The notes: generated from the letters alone by a model not told the origin. Numbered from the stretch's first letter, positions 1 through 8,808 are shown. The stretch: DNA of 64,000 nt from Roseateles_C aquae (GCF_032337115.1 NZ_JAVXZY010000008.1:62001-126000), one strand, 5' to 3'. Numbers and translations are program-made.

Positions 1-290
1 CAACCGTGCTCGTCAAAGCGCAGGGTGTTGACGGCACCGGCCAGCTCGGCGCGCGGGCTGTGCCGGCGCGCCAGCGCAAAGGCCTCAAACTTGAAGGGCA
101 CGGTGACATTGCAGCCGCGCGCGCCGGCGGCGGCGAAGGCGCGCAGCGTGGGCTCGAAGGCATCCAGCGGGCAGAGCAGGCGCTCATAGACCAGGGCCTG
201 GCCGGTCTGCTCGGCGAAGCTCGTGTGAATAAAGGGCGACTGGCTGTGGGCGACCGGATTGCCGGCCACGGCATAACGATCAGGTGTCAT
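1..290 (-). CDS. aroE: Shikimate dehydrogenase, N-terminal part (cut by window edge)
   Basis: AroE reduces 3-dehydroshikimate to shikimate with NADPH in aromatic amino acid synthesis. Only the first 96 codons are present. The start reads MTPDRYAVAGNPVAHSQSP, the usual AroE opening with the substrate-binding S-x-S region. NVTVPFK at residues 61-67 carries the conserved substrate-binding and catalytic lysine, and GAVNTL follows near residue 86. The ATG at 290 overlaps the stop of the upstream TonB-like gene (ATGA), so the two are probably co-translated. The NADP-binding half lies beyond the window edge. Confidence 0.93.
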   Translation of the reverse strand, partial: MTPDRYAVAGNPVAHSQSPFIHTSFAEQTGQALVYERLLCPLDAFEPTLRAFAAAGARGCNVTVPFKFEAFALARRHSPRAELAGAVNTLRFDEHG

Positions 291-1138
291 GGCTGCGGGC
301 TCAGCGTGGTTTCCAGGCCGTCTTCACGGGTGAAGCGAAAGCGCGAGGTGATCACCAGCACTTCGGCACCTTCGCGCATCTGGGCGCTGAAGTTGCCGAA
401 GGGCGCGGCGGCGCGGACGATGGCAATGGCGCGCTTGTCGAGCTGGGCATTGCCGGAACTCTGCACCATATCGGTCTCGACCACACGGCCCTTGTAGTCG
501 ACGTGGATATTCATCGTCAGCTCGCCGTAGAGCTTCTTGCCGCGAAAGCTGGGGAAGTCACGCGTGCCGCGCTCCTCGATGCGGCGGCGCAGCTTGTCGT
601 AATACAGCGCGTAGACGACTTCCCGTGTGGCCGGGCTGATATAGCGTTTGCGCGGCCGGGCATTCTCTTCGTTGACGCGCTTCTCGATCTCGGCCAGCAG
701 CTGCACCAGCTGGCGGCGCTTCTCGGCCTGCTCGCGGGCTTGCTCGCTGCCGCGATCGCGCTGCGGATCGGGCGGCGGCAAGAGGGCCAGCTCACGGCGC
801 ACCTGGGCCAGCAGCTGCTGCTGCACCTGTTGCAGCTGCGCGATGCGGGCGCGCTGCACCTCGGTGCTTTCGCCGACCTCCAGCGTCGGCGAAGGCGGCA
901 GCGGCGAGGTGGCCCGTCCGGTGGCGCCATCGCCGCCGCCGGTCAGATTGGCCTGGCCCAGGGCCAGCGCCTTGTCCGGCTCGTTCAGCGTGCGGGCATT
1001 GACCAGCACCACCTCCAGCGGCGTGTCCTGGAAGATGCGGTTGAAGCGGTCCGGGTCCACGATGCGCAGCGTCAGCAGGCCTGCATGCAGGCCTACGGAG
1101 ATCAGCAGCGCATAGTGCAGCGTCGAGAGTTTCGGCAC
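287..1138 (-). CDS. TonB-like energy transducer protein
   Basis: A 283-residue protein with one N-terminal membrane anchor (about residues 8-27), a Gln/Arg-rich, partly Pro-rich periplasmic stalk that may form a coiled coil (about 95-165), and a C-terminal TonB-like domain. That domain contains YGELTMNIHVDYKGRVVETD and a SSGNAQLDKRAIAIVR segment typical of TonB C-termini. TonB proteins pass energy from the inner membrane to outer-membrane receptors. No exbB or exbD is nearby. In this order the gene commonly sits between an RNase gene and aroE, as here, so the exact partner is unknown. It overlaps aroE by 4 bases. Confidence 0.85.
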   Translation of the reverse strand: MPKLSTLHYALLISVGLHAGLLTLRIVDPDRFNRIFQDTPLEVVLVNARTLNEPDKALALGQANLTGGGDGATGRATSPLPPSPTLEVGESTEVQRARIAQLQQVQQQLLAQVRRELALLPPPDPQRDRGSEQAREQAEKRRQLVQLLAEIEKRVNEENARPRKRYISPATREVVYALYYDKLRRRIEERGTRDFPSFRGKKLYGELTMNIHVDYKGRVVETDMVQSSGNAQLDKRAIAIVRAAAPFGNFSAQMREGAEVLVITSRFRFTREDGLETTLSPQP

Positions 1139-1144
1139 AGTCGG

Positions 1145-3193
1145 TCAGGCGCTGGCAGCCTCGGGCTTGTTGTCGGCGGCAGCGTTCGCGTCGGCGTCGC
1201 TGAGGTCGATGGCCAGGGTCAGCGGGCCGCTGGTTTCGGCGTCGTCGGCGTCGAGGTCGTCGGCCTCGTCGTCGGGCGCCTGCGTCTCGTCGAGACGCTC
1301 AATCAGCGAGGCATGCACATCCAGCGTCATCTCGTCGCAGCCGGTGATGCGCACGCGCACATGGCTGCCGCGCGCCAGGCCTTCGCAGCCCAGGGCCTTG
1401 AAGACCAGGGGCAGACTGTCGGCACGCACCAGGCCGTCCTTCATCACCGAGGCGGTCAGCTCCTGGATGGCGTTTTGCTGCAGATAGCGCAGCGTCCAGT
1501 AGCGCTCGATGCCCGACTGGAAGCCGTTGTAGGCGCTGTAGGCCGCATCGAAGCCGGAGATGATGGAGAACAGCTGCGCGTCCTTGGGCTTGAACGGCGC
1601 CACCAGCGCGGCGGTACGGCCATGGCGGGCGCAGGCAATGATCTGCCACTGATTGACCAGATCGACATAGCGGCGCAGCGGCGAGGTGGCCCAGGTGTAC
1701 TGGGCCACGCCCATGCCGGCATGCGGCAGCGCCTTGGTGCCCATGCGCACCTTGACGCCGGGCGCCAGGCTGGCCTGGCTGCGGTAGATGCCGGGCAGGC
1801 CCAGCTCGGCCAGCCAGCCGCCCCAGGTCGAGTTGGCCAGAATCATCGCCTCGGCCACGATCAGGTCCAGCGGCGCGCCGCGCTGACGCGTGCTGATGCT
1901 GACCAGCTCATGGCCCTCGGGCTCCTGCAGGCCGCCGGAGTCGAGGCGGAAGTTGTAGTCGGGTCGGTTGAAGGTCTCGGGCTTGCCGCGCACCTGCTCG
2001 CGCTGCGCCTTCAGATGCTTGGCCAGGCGGAAGCAGAAGGCCAGCTCGGGCGCGAAGGCATAGTCGGCCGCGGCCTCGCCGGTCAGCGTGGCTTCGGTGA
2101 CGATGGCATCGAGCTTGTCGTGGCGCAGATTGGCGGCAATCGGCACGCGCTCCAGGCGCGTTTCGCTGGCCTTGATCTCCAGCGTGGCCTCGTCCATCGT
2201 CACATAGAGCGAGACGGCCGGGCAGTCGCGCCCTTCGACCAGCGTGTAGGCCTGCACCACCTCGTCGGGCAGCATGGTCAGCTTCCAGCCCGGCATATAG
2301 ACGGTGGAGAAGCGGTCGCGGGCGACCTTGTCGACCGGCGAATCCGGCGTGACGGCCAGCGCCGGCGCGGCGATGTGGATGCCGAACACGATGCTGCCGC
2401 TGCCCAGGCCCTGGACCGACAGCGCATCGTCGATTTCTGTCGTCGCCGAGTCGTCAATCGAGAAGGCACGCACCGGGGAGAGCGGCAGCTCGTCGCGGAT
2501 CTCGGGCGCCTGCAGCGCCGGGAAGCCGGTGCCCTTGGGGAAGTTCTCGAACAGGAAGCGCTTCCAGTGGAACTGGTAGGCGCTGCTGATCGCACCGGCA
2601 TTCTTCAGCAGGTCCAGCGGCGCCTTCTGCGCGCGCTTGGTGGCCTCGACGACGGCCTTGTACTCGGGACCGTTCTTGTCCGGCTTGAAGAGTATCTTGT
2701 AGATCTGCTCGCGAACCGGCGCCGGGCATTGGCCGGCCACCAGTTCGGCAGCCCAGGCTTCGATCTGAAGCGCCTGCTGGCGCTTGCGCTCGATGCCCAG
2801 CAAGGCAGCCTTGACGACCTCTTCCGAGGCCTTTTTGAACTGACCCTTGCCCATGCGGCGGAAGTAATGCGGCGCCTCGAACAGGCGGAACAGCGCTGCG
2901 GCCTGGTGCGCCAGGCTGGCCTTGGCATCGAAGTAATCGCGCGCCAGATCGGCGAAACCGAACTCGGTGTCGGGCGCGAACTCCCAGGCCAGATCGAGGT
3001 CGATCTCCTGCGCCAGCCGCTGGCCCTCGGCCATTAGCTCGGCAGGCGCCGGCTTGTCGAACTTGATCAGCACATTGGCTGACTTCACTTTGACGCGCTT
3101 GCCCGATTCGAGCTCGATCTGCATCGAGGACTCGGCTTCGGACATCACACGGCCGGCGAGAAATTTTCCGGCTTCATCGAACAGGGCAAACAT
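1145..3193 (-). CDS. RNB-domain exoribonuclease (RNase II/R family)
   Basis: A 682-residue 3'-5' exoribonuclease-like protein. The RNB catalytic signature DDSATTEIDDALSV lies near residue 245, with the acidic residues that bind the catalytic magnesium. Later family blocks include FSTVYMPGWKLTMLP and YTWATSPLRRYVDLVNQ. An acidic Asp/Ala-rich tail of about 45 residues ends the protein. The N-terminal part is shorter than the cold-shock domains of RNase R, closer to the small RNase II-like proteins of betaproteobacteria. It is 6 bases upstream of the TonB-like gene, so probably in one transcript. RNA turnover in the cytoplasm is the expected role. Confidence 0.9.
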   Translation of the reverse strand: MFALFDEAGKFLAGRVMSEAESSMQIELESGKRVKVKSANVLIKFDKPAPAELMAEGQRLAQEIDLDLAWEFAPDTEFGFADLARDYFDAKASLAHQAAALFRLFEAPHYFRRMGKGQFKKASEEVVKAALLGIERKRQQALQIEAWAAELVAGQCPAPVREQIYKILFKPDKNGPEYKAVVEATKRAQKAPLDLLKNAGAISSAYQFHWKRFLFENFPKGTGFPALQAPEIRDELPLSPVRAFSIDDSATTEIDDALSVQGLGSGSIVFGIHIAAPALAVTPDSPVDKVARDRFSTVYMPGWKLTMLPDEVVQAYTLVEGRDCPAVSLYVTMDEATLEIKASETRLERVPIAANLRHDKLDAIVTEATLTGEAAADYAFAPELAFCFRLAKHLKAQREQVRGKPETFNRPDYNFRLDSGGLQEPEGHELVSISTRQRGAPLDLIVAEAMILANSTWGGWLAELGLPGIYRSQASLAPGVKVRMGTKALPHAGMGVAQYTWATSPLRRYVDLVNQWQIIACARHGRTAALVAPFKPKDAQLFSIISGFDAAYSAYNGFQSGIERYWTLRYLQQNAIQELTASVMKDGLVRADSLPLVFKALGCEGLARGSHVRVRITGCDEMTLDVHASLIERLDETQAPDDEADDLDADDAETSGPLTLAIDLSDADANAAADNKPEAASA

Positions 3194-3235
3194 ATGGGCG
3201 GCATTGTCGCTGATGCGCCAGCGCTTGCCCGCACT

Positions 3236-3820
3236 TCACAGTTGCAGAAAGGTAAGCAACTCGTCCAGATAGTCGTCGAAGTCGCTCAGGCCATGATCGC
3301 TGCCTTCCAGCAGCTTGATGCGGCAGCGGGCATAGCGCGCCTGCATCTCGCGCCAGTCCAGCACCTCGTCGCCCTTGGCGATGACGGCCATCATCCGCTC
3401 GGGATGGCGCCATTCGCCCGGCTGCAGTGCGCTGAGCTCGTCGACATACTCGGCGCGGAAGAAGAAGCGCTCCTCCGGCTTCTGCCAGCAGCTGTGTTCG
3501 CCGATGTAGCGGGCCAGATCACGAGCCGGGTCGACGGCGGGATTGAGTAACACGGTGAGCGCATCGGGCCGCGACTGCGCCACAACGCTGGCATAGAAGC
3601 CACCCAGCGAGCTGCCCATGACGGCAAGCTGGCCGTGGGGGCAGTCGCTCAGCAAGGCGTTGATCAGGCCCATTGCCTGCCGCGGTGAGGGCGGGAGCTG
3701 TGGGCACAGCCACTGCAAGTCAGGGCGCTGCTCGGCGACCCAGCGCGCCATGCGCCGGGCCTTGGCCGATTGAGGGGAAGAGCGAAAGCCGTGGAGGTAG
3801 AGCAGGTGGGTGGCGGTCAT
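3236..3820 (-). CDS. YqiA/YcfP-type alpha/beta hydrolase (esterase)
   Basis: A 194-residue alpha/beta hydrolase. YLHGF at residues 8-12 is the oxyanion-hole motif, GSSLGG with Ser71 is the nucleophile elbow, and the C-terminal SDHGLSDF supplies the catalytic histidine (about residue 176). Length and motifs fit the YqiA-like esterases, which hydrolyse short acyl esters in vitro; the natural substrate is unknown. The gene ends 42 bases before the RNase gene on the same strand. No signal peptide is visible, so it is probably cytoplasmic. Confidence 0.85.
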   Translation of the reverse strand: MTATHLLYLHGFRSSPQSAKARRMARWVAEQRPDLQWLCPQLPPSPRQAMGLINALLSDCPHGQLAVMGSSLGGFYASVVAQSRPDALTVLLNPAVDPARDLARYIGEHSCWQKPEERFFFRAEYVDELSALQPGEWRHPERMMAVIAKGDEVLDWREMQARYARCRIKLLEGSDHGLSDFDDYLDELLTFLQL

Positions 3821-3861
3821 GTCCCAAGTCTAGGGCAGGGCCACCGAGGCTTGAGCCAGCT

Positions 3862-4296
3862 TCAGTTGACCGTCAGCACGATCTTGACGCTGCTGTCGGC
3901 CGCTGACTTTTCGATGTAGCCGATGCCGTCGGGATTGCCGGCCACGAATTTGCGCACCTCGACCGAGCTGCTCATGGTCTTGGGCGGTGTGCCTTTGCCT
4001 GAGAAGGTCAGTCGCGACCAGGCCGCCTTGACCTGCGAGCTGGTCTTGCCGGCCACCTTGGCATAGAACTCTTCATACAGCGGCGCGCCCTCGACCTGAT
4101 CCACCGGCGCTGCCGCGGCGCCGCCGGGCAGGGTGTTGGACTTGCCCAGAAACAGCGCGCTGACTTGTTCTTGCGACATCGTGGCGATTGGATTCTTCGG
4201 ATTGACGATGATCACCATCTCCGCCCAGGCGGCTTGTGTGAACAGTGCGATCAGCAGCGCGAGCAGGCTGCGAGTGATCAGTGCGTTTCTTGTCAT
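3862..4296 (-). CDS. Small PstS-like periplasmic substrate-binding protein (copy 1)
   Basis: A 144-residue secreted protein: signal peptide with cleavage expected after AWA (residue 25), then a single small phosphate-binding-protein-like domain (VIIVNPKNP..., FLGKSNTLPGG, AWSRLTFSGKGTPPK, FVAGNPDGIGYIEKS). It is about half the size of a true PstS. No pst permease genes are near. An AAGGAG site precedes the ATG. It sits 19 bases behind a porin-like gene, and the same gene pair recurs at 35836-37493; the two small proteins are clear paralogues. It may present an anion to the porin or to a sensor, but this is inference. Confidence 0.8.
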   Translation of the reverse strand: MTRNALITRSLLALLIALFTQAAWAEMVIIVNPKNPIATMSQEQVSALFLGKSNTLPGGAAAAPVDQVEGAPLYEEFYAKVAGKTSSQVKAAWSRLTFSGKGTPPKTMSSSVEVRKFVAGNPDGIGYIEKSAADSSVKIVLTVN

Positions 4297-4315
4297 CTTG
4301 GATCTCCTTCTTGAT

Positions 4316-5473
4316 TCAGAACACCGTGTCCAGCGAGACTGACAGCAGGCGCGACGAGCCGACGAAGTCCAGCGCGCTGCCCGAGCGATCGCTGAAGCGG
4401 TCCCACTGCAGCTTCAGCGCGGTGGACTTGCCCAACTCGTAGCGCAGCGACAGGCTCAGCGTGTGGTCGCGCTGAACGGTGTCGGGGGCAAAGCTGTTGC
4501 TCTCACGGTATTGGCTGACGGTGATCATCGGCGTTAGCGATCCAAAGCGGCGGCCGGCCGAGATCATGAACGCGCGGGCGGTGTAGGCATAGCTGGAGCG
4601 ATCGAAGACGCTGTACTCGGAGCGCAGCAGCCAGTCTTCCCAATCGATATTGGCCGACACGCCGTAGATCAGCTGCGACTTGCCGAACGTGGTCTGGCTG
4701 CGCACGCCGGCATCGGTTTCCCATTGATCGACCTTGTTGCGAATCAGTGTGAAGCGCAGCGTCAGCCAGTCATTGGCCATCTCCAGGTCGGCACCAAGAA
4801 TGCCCTTCCAGGTGATGTCCTGGCTGGCGGGGTAGTAGATCTTGGCGGCGTCGTTGTCCTTGGTGGACTCGCTGCCGGTGAAGGCGCTGCTGCGCAAGGT
4901 CCAGTCGCCGACTTGCGTGCTGTAGGCGGCGGTCAGGCCGTTGAAGTTGACGACCTCCCAGCCATAGACATCCTGCGGCGGGCGTATCCAGTTGTAGGCG
5001 TAGCCAACGTCCTGGAAATCCGAGTAGTAGAACAGTGGCAGGCGCTTGCGGCCGGCCTGCAGCGTCCAGTGGCTGTCAGGCGTATAGCTGATATAGGCCC
5101 ATTCGAGGCCGGCCCTGAGCTTGTCGATGTCGCGCACGACAACCTGGCCGGTGGCCGACCACTGTGGGCTGATCTTCCAGGTCGATTGCAGACCGAGGCG
5201 CGATTCCGGACGCATGCTGGCCGACTTGCTGTACAGGCCAGCATGGGCGTAGTCCGCAATCGCGCAGGGGCAGTCGTAGCGATCCATCAGTGCCGTGTCG
5301 CGGCTGCCGCTCTGCACCGCACCGATGGCGATCGTGGCGAAGCCCTTGAGGTCGATGTCCTGCGCACTGGCCGGCATCACGGCGCCGAGGCCAATGGCCA
5401 TGGAGCAGGCCAGACTGAGGGGCAGTGATGGGGTCTTGGAGCCCCGTCCGCTTGCTGAAAGATCGTCCAACAT
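4316..5473 (-). CDS. Porin-like outer-membrane beta-barrel protein (copy 1)
   Basis: About 385 residues with a signal peptide (cleavage after ASA, then QDIDLKGF), alternating amphipathic strands throughout and a terminal phenylalanine, as expected for an outer-membrane beta-barrel. ATG at 5473 is preferred over ATG at 5491 because AAAGG lies at the right distance before it. It shares the block RPPQDVYG and the overall plan with the barrel at 35836-37047, and each is followed by a small PstS-like gene. The solute is unknown. One internal pair of cysteines (DCPC, near residue 65) may form a disulfide. Confidence 0.78.
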   Translation of the reverse strand: MLDDLSASGRGSKTPSLPLSLACSMAIGLGAVMPASAQDIDLKGFATIAIGAVQSGSRDTALMDRYDCPCAIADYAHAGLYSKSASMRPESRLGLQSTWKISPQWSATGQVVVRDIDKLRAGLEWAYISYTPDSHWTLQAGRKRLPLFYYSDFQDVGYAYNWIRPPQDVYGWEVVNFNGLTAAYSTQVGDWTLRSSAFTGSESTKDNDAAKIYYPASQDITWKGILGADLEMANDWLTLRFTLIRNKVDQWETDAGVRSQTTFGKSQLIYGVSANIDWEDWLLRSEYSVFDRSSYAYTARAFMISAGRRFGSLTPMITVSQYRESNSFAPDTVQRDHTLSLSLRYELGKSTALKLQWDRFSDRSGSALDFVGSSRLLSVSLDTVF

Positions 5474-5629
5474 CGTCGCCTTTCTGCGCATCGGATTGCG
5501 CCTGGGTGGGAGCTGTGCCTGACGACTGAGTCAGCCACTGCGCGTGTTTTCAGGGTTTTCCCGTGGGTTGTCAATCGATTACAACTGCTTTGTTGCGCAG
5601 AATCTTCAGGCGCTGCCGCAGGTGTTGTT

Positions 5630-5665
5630 CTATTATTGATATAAATGATAAAAACACAATCAGCC
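5630..5665 (-). promoter_or_regulatory. AT-rich promoter candidate for the porin/PstS-like pair
   Basis: On the minus strand this patch reads TTGTGT, 17 bases, then ATAATA, a weak match to a sigma-70 promoter. It is about 160 bases upstream of the porin start. The match is by eye only. Confidence 0.3.
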
Positions 5666-5674
5666 CAAATCGAG

Positions 5675-5705
5675 TCTCGCGAGAACTGTGAGAAGTCTCA
5701 CGAGA
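5675..5705. promoter_or_regulatory. Operator-like cluster: two TCTCRCGAGA boxes 21 bp apart
   Basis: TCTCGCGAGA (5675-5684, a perfect palindrome) and TCTCACGAGA (5696-5705) start exactly 21 bp apart, two helical turns. A second perfect inverted repeat, GTGAGA-AG-TCTCAC (5688-5701), overlaps them. The cluster lies just upstream of the AT-rich promoter candidate for the porin gene, the position of an activator site. No known regulator is assigned. Confidence 0.4.
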
Positions 5706-5742
5706 TGGCGGCTCAAGCGCGATAAGCGGACGCAAAAAGGCA

Positions 5743-5772
5743 AAAGGGCTGCACCTTGCGGTGCAGCCCTTT
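5743..5772 (-). terminator. Rho-independent terminator of the PEP-CTERM gene
   Basis: A perfect 13-bp stem (AAAGGGCTGCACC with its complement) around a TTGC loop, followed on the minus strand by a T-rich tract (GCCTTTTTG). It lies 33 bases past the stop of the PEP-CTERM gene. Confidence 0.8.
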
Positions 5773-5804
5773 GCGCTGAGAACTGAAGCGTTGTTGGCGC
5801 TGGA

Positions 5805-6599
5805 TCAGCCGGCTTTGCGACGACGTGCCACGAAGCCGATGGCCATCAGGCCGCCCAGCATCATGGCGTAGGTCTCGGGTTCGGGCACTTGCGTGGCGAT
5901 GAAGTTGATCGCGCCACCACCTTGTGCAATACGGAAGCCGCCCTGGATCGGCGTGACTTGATTGGGCGAGTTCGTGAATGCGGCAAAAGCTTGCTGATAG
6001 AAGCTCGACGGCGCACTGAAGAAACCGGAAGCGCTGGGCAGCACGTTGAAGCTCAGTTGCGCATTGGCGCTCGGCGTGAACGAGCCGGTGCCAGTGGGCA
6101 GGCTGACCACGCTGCCGTTGATCAACGAGCCGGTGGCCAGCGCCACTTCACCACTGGCGGACTCGGTCGGATTGTTGAAGCCGTCGAAGCCGAAGCTGGC
6201 ACTGCCGTTGTAGCCGTACAGCGTGAAGTTCAGCGTGGTGAAGGTGCCGAAGGTCGGCACCAAGACCGGATTGCCGGGGCTTTGCGTGCCGGTGCCGGTG
6301 AAGGCGATGTACAGGCCGTAGCTGCTGTTCAGACCCGTCGGCGCCTGCGTTGTGCCACCAAGCTGGAAGCCGCTGATCGCCAAATATCCGGTCTCTGAGA
6401 AGGTCCCGCCGCCGGTGTTGCGCACCGTGGCGAAGTCGGAGATCAGGATGTTGTCAGCGCTGAAGCTTGACCCCGACAAACCGACAGCTGCCGGATTGAA
6501 GGTGAAAGCTGGCTGTTGTGCCGAGGCGGCACCGAAAGCCGATGCCAGGGCGAGGCCCAACAGCGTCTTGCCAAGGGAGGAATGGGTCAGGGACGTCAT
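5805..6599 (-). CDS. PEP-CTERM sorting-domain protein
   Basis: A 264-residue secreted protein: signal peptide ending ASA near residue 28, a Gly/Ser/Thr/Phe-rich body of low similarity to anything I recognise, and a C-terminal sorting signal VPEPETYAMMLGG followed by a hydrophobic segment and the basic end RRRKAG. The signal is recognised by an exosortase (EpsH family), which cleaves and anchors such proteins, often with exopolysaccharide export. No exosortase gene is in this window. ATG at 6599 is preferred over a TTG at 6611 because TTTGGAG precedes it. The gene is alone and has its own terminator. Confidence 0.85.
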   Translation of the reverse strand: MTSLTHSSLGKTLLGLALASAFGAASAQQPAFTFNPAAVGLSGSSFSADNILISDFATVRNTGGGTFSETGYLAISGFQLGGTTQAPTGLNSSYGLYIAFTGTGTQSPGNPVLVPTFGTFTTLNFTLYGYNGSASFGFDGFNNPTESASGEVALATGSLINGSVVSLPTGTGSFTPSANAQLSFNVLPSASGFFSAPSSFYQQAFAAFTNSPNQVTPIQGGFRIAQGGGAINFIATQVPEPETYAMMLGGLMAIGFVARRRKAG

Positions 6600-6736
6600 T
6601 GCGTGCTCCAAAGCAGGGCCGGAAAGCGGCCGTTGTGTGAAGTCTATTACGCCAACTCGTTTCTTGACGTATGCAGTTGTGACAGCCCCCTAAACTTGGG
6701 GTGGGTTTGGTGCTAGGGGTTTACCCTGATCTCTGC

Positions 6737-8116
6737 TTAGCGCTGGCGCAGCGCGGTGAGCAGTTTTTCGTGGATGCCGCCGAAGCCGCCATTGCTCATG
6801 CAAAGAATATGGTCGCCGGGCTTGGCGGCCTTTAGCAGGGCCGCGATCAGCGCGTCGACGCCCTCGTGCACCTGGGCCTGGGCGCCCATGGGCAGCAGCG
6901 CTTCGGTCGCATCCCAACCCAGGCCGGCCTGGTTGCAGAAGCTCAGATCGGCCTCTTCCAACGCCCAGGGCAGCTGGGCCTTCATCGTGCCCTGCTTCAT
7001 CGTGTTGGAGCGCGGCTCGAAGACGGCCAGGATGCGCTCGGCCGGTGCGATCTTGCGGCGCAGGCCGTTGACGGTGGTTCGAATCGCCGTCGGGTGATGG
7101 GCAAAGTCGTCATAGACCTTGATGCCGGCCACCTCGCCGCGCAATTCGAGCCGTCGCTTCACGTTGCTGAAGCCGGCCAGCGCCGCGGCTGACTGCTCGG
7201 GCGTGACGCCCAGATGCTCGGCGGCGGCAATCGCGGCCAGCGCATTGAGCTGGTTGTGTTCGCCCAGCAGGGCCCACTCGACGCGCGCCACCTTCAGGCT
7301 GCCGCGCAGCACATCAAAGGCTTGCGGTTCGCCGCGGGCACGCAGGGCGCCAGATTCTTCCTTGCGCGCCCCGAAACGCTGCACCTCGCTCCAGCAGCCG
7401 CGCGCCAACACCCGCTGCAGCGATTCCTCGCGCGCATTGACGACCAGGCGGCCGCTGGCTGGCACGGTACGTACGAGGTGATGGAACTGGGTCTCGATGG
7501 CGGCGAGGTCGGGGAAGATGTCGGCGTGGTCGTACTCGAGGTTGTTCAGGATGGCCGTGCGGGGGCGGTAGTGAACGAATTTGCTGCGCTTGTCGAAGAA
7601 GGCGGTGTCGTATTCATCGGCCTCAATGACGAAGGGGGCAGCCGGTGCGCTCGCGCCCAGTCGCGCGGAGACGCCAAAGTTCTGCGGCACGCCGCCGACC
7701 AGAAAGCCCGGTTGCAGCCCGGCGTGCTCCAGGATCCAGGCCAGCATCGCCGTCGTCGTCGTCTTGCCGTGGGTGCCAGCGATGGCCAGCACATGGCGGC
7801 CCTGCAGCACATGCTCGGACAGCCACTGCGGCCCGCTGGTGTAGGGCAGTCCGGCGTCCAGGATGGCTTCCATCAGCGGGAAGCGGCCATCGTTGGAACG
7901 GGTGACGACGTTGCCAATCACGAAAAGATCGGGCTTGAGGTCCAGTTGCTCGCTGCCAAAGCCCTGGATCAGTTCGATGCTCAGCGCCTGCAGCTGGTCC
8001 GACATCGGTGGGTAGACATTGGCGTCGCAACCGGTGACCTTGTGACCGGCTTCGCGCGCCAGTGCCGCCAGGCCGCCCATGAAGGTGCCGCAGATGCCGA
8101 GGATGTGAATATGCAT
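6737..8116 (-). CDS. mpl: UDP-MurNAc:tripeptide ligase (murein peptide ligase)
   Basis: A 459-residue Mur-ligase family protein. The N-terminus MHIHILGICGTFMGG is characteristic of Mpl, the ATP loop is GTHGKTTTT near residue 113, and later blocks are EADEYDTAFFDKRSKF and YDDFAHHPTAI. Mpl reattaches the recycled tripeptide L-Ala-gamma-D-Glu-meso-DAP to UDP-N-acetylmuramate in the cytoplasm. An in-frame start 36 bases upstream would add residues not found in the family. No strong ribosome site is visible. It lies 20 bases downstream of the HAD gene. Confidence 0.95.
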   Translation of the reverse strand: MHIHILGICGTFMGGLAALAREAGHKVTGCDANVYPPMSDQLQALSIELIQGFGSEQLDLKPDLFVIGNVVTRSNDGRFPLMEAILDAGLPYTSGPQWLSEHVLQGRHVLAIAGTHGKTTTTAMLAWILEHAGLQPGFLVGGVPQNFGVSARLGASAPAAPFVIEADEYDTAFFDKRSKFVHYRPRTAILNNLEYDHADIFPDLAAIETQFHHLVRTVPASGRLVVNAREESLQRVLARGCWSEVQRFGARKEESGALRARGEPQAFDVLRGSLKVARVEWALLGEHNQLNALAAIAAAEHLGVTPEQSAAALAGFSNVKRRLELRGEVAGIKVYDDFAHHPTAIRTTVNGLRRKIAPAERILAVFEPRSNTMKQGTMKAQLPWALEEADLSFCNQAGLGWDATEALLPMGAQAQVHEGVDALIAALLKAAKPGDHILCMSNGGFGGIHEKLLTALRQR

Positions 8117-8136
8117 GGCTGTCGGGTTTGCGCGGT

Positions 8137-8808
8137 TCAGGCGGCAAACCAATGGTCGAGATGGGGCAGGCTGTCTGCCAGCGAGTTCAGCACCGCACAG
8201 TGTGGCGCGATATTGGGATCAGGGTTTTTGAGATCGGGGACCAGGGCCACGCCCATGCCGGCCGTCAGCGCGCCCTGGGCGCCATAGCTGGAATCCTCAA
8301 ACACCAGGCACTGCGCCGGTGCCAGGCCCAGGCTGCGCGCGGCCAGTTCAAAGAGATCGGGATGCGGCTTGCCGCGGGCCACCTGATCGCCGCCATGAAT
8401 GGGGCCGAAGAAATCAAGCAGGCCGGCGCGGCCCAGCCGCTCGCGCACGCCGGCTTGGCGGGTTGAGGAGGCGACGGCGCAGGGAATGCGCCGGCTTTTC
8501 AAGGCCAGCAGCAGGTCCAGCGCGCCAGGTTTCAGCGCAAAGCCGCGCTCGCCAATTTCCGCCGCCACCGCGGCATCGACGGCCTCATACATCTGCTCGG
8601 CGGCGGCGACCGAACCGAAACGCTCACTCAGCAAGGCCAGGCAGTCGGGCCGGCTGCGGCCCACGGTCTGCAGGTAGTCGCTGGCCGACAGAGGCTTTCC
8701 TGCCGCGGCTGACAGACGCAGCCAGGCATCGCGGATGGGCCGCTCGGAATCGAGCAGCAAGCCATCCATATCGAACACCACCGCCTGAAAGCGGCGTGCG
8801 CCAAACAT
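8137..8808 (-). CDS. HAD-superfamily phosphatase (beta-phosphoglucomutase-like)
   Basis: A 223-residue HAD hydrolase. Motif I is VVFDMDGLLLDSE (residues about 9-21, with both catalytic aspartates), motif II is ASST, motif III is the lysine in RGKPHPD, and motif IV is FEDSSYG. The cap domain between motifs I and II places it with the subfamily IA phosphatases/phosphoglucomutases; the substrate cannot be read from sequence. ATG at 8808 is chosen because the protein begins a few residues before motif I. It starts 22 bases after the hemL stop. Confidence 0.85.
   Translation of the reverse strand: MFGARRFQAVVFDMDGLLLDSERPIRDAWLRLSAAAGKPLSASDYLQTVGRSRPDCLALLSERFGSVAAAEQMYEAVDAAVAAEIGERGFALKPGALDLLLALKSRRIPCAVASSTRQAGVRERLGRAGLLDFFGPIHGGDQVARGKPHPDLFELAARSLGLAPAQCLVFEDSSYGAQGALTAGMGVALVPDLKNPDPNIAPHCAVLNSLADSLPHLDHWFAA

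Larger units (their letters stand above)
5492..5804. other. Intergenic region with promoter- and operator-like sequences
   Basis: No gene is seen in this 313-base stretch between the porin-like gene and the PEP-CTERM gene. Reading toward the porin it holds the PEP-CTERM terminator hairpin (5743-5772), a cluster of inverted repeats (5675-5705) and an AT-rich patch (about 5630-5665) that is unusual in this GC-rich sequence and could carry the porin promoter. Confidence 0.6.

Noticed and set aside
284..3037. A 917-codon plus-strand open frame over the TonB-like and RNase genes
   Set aside because: No motifs; the minus strand holds well-matched genes.
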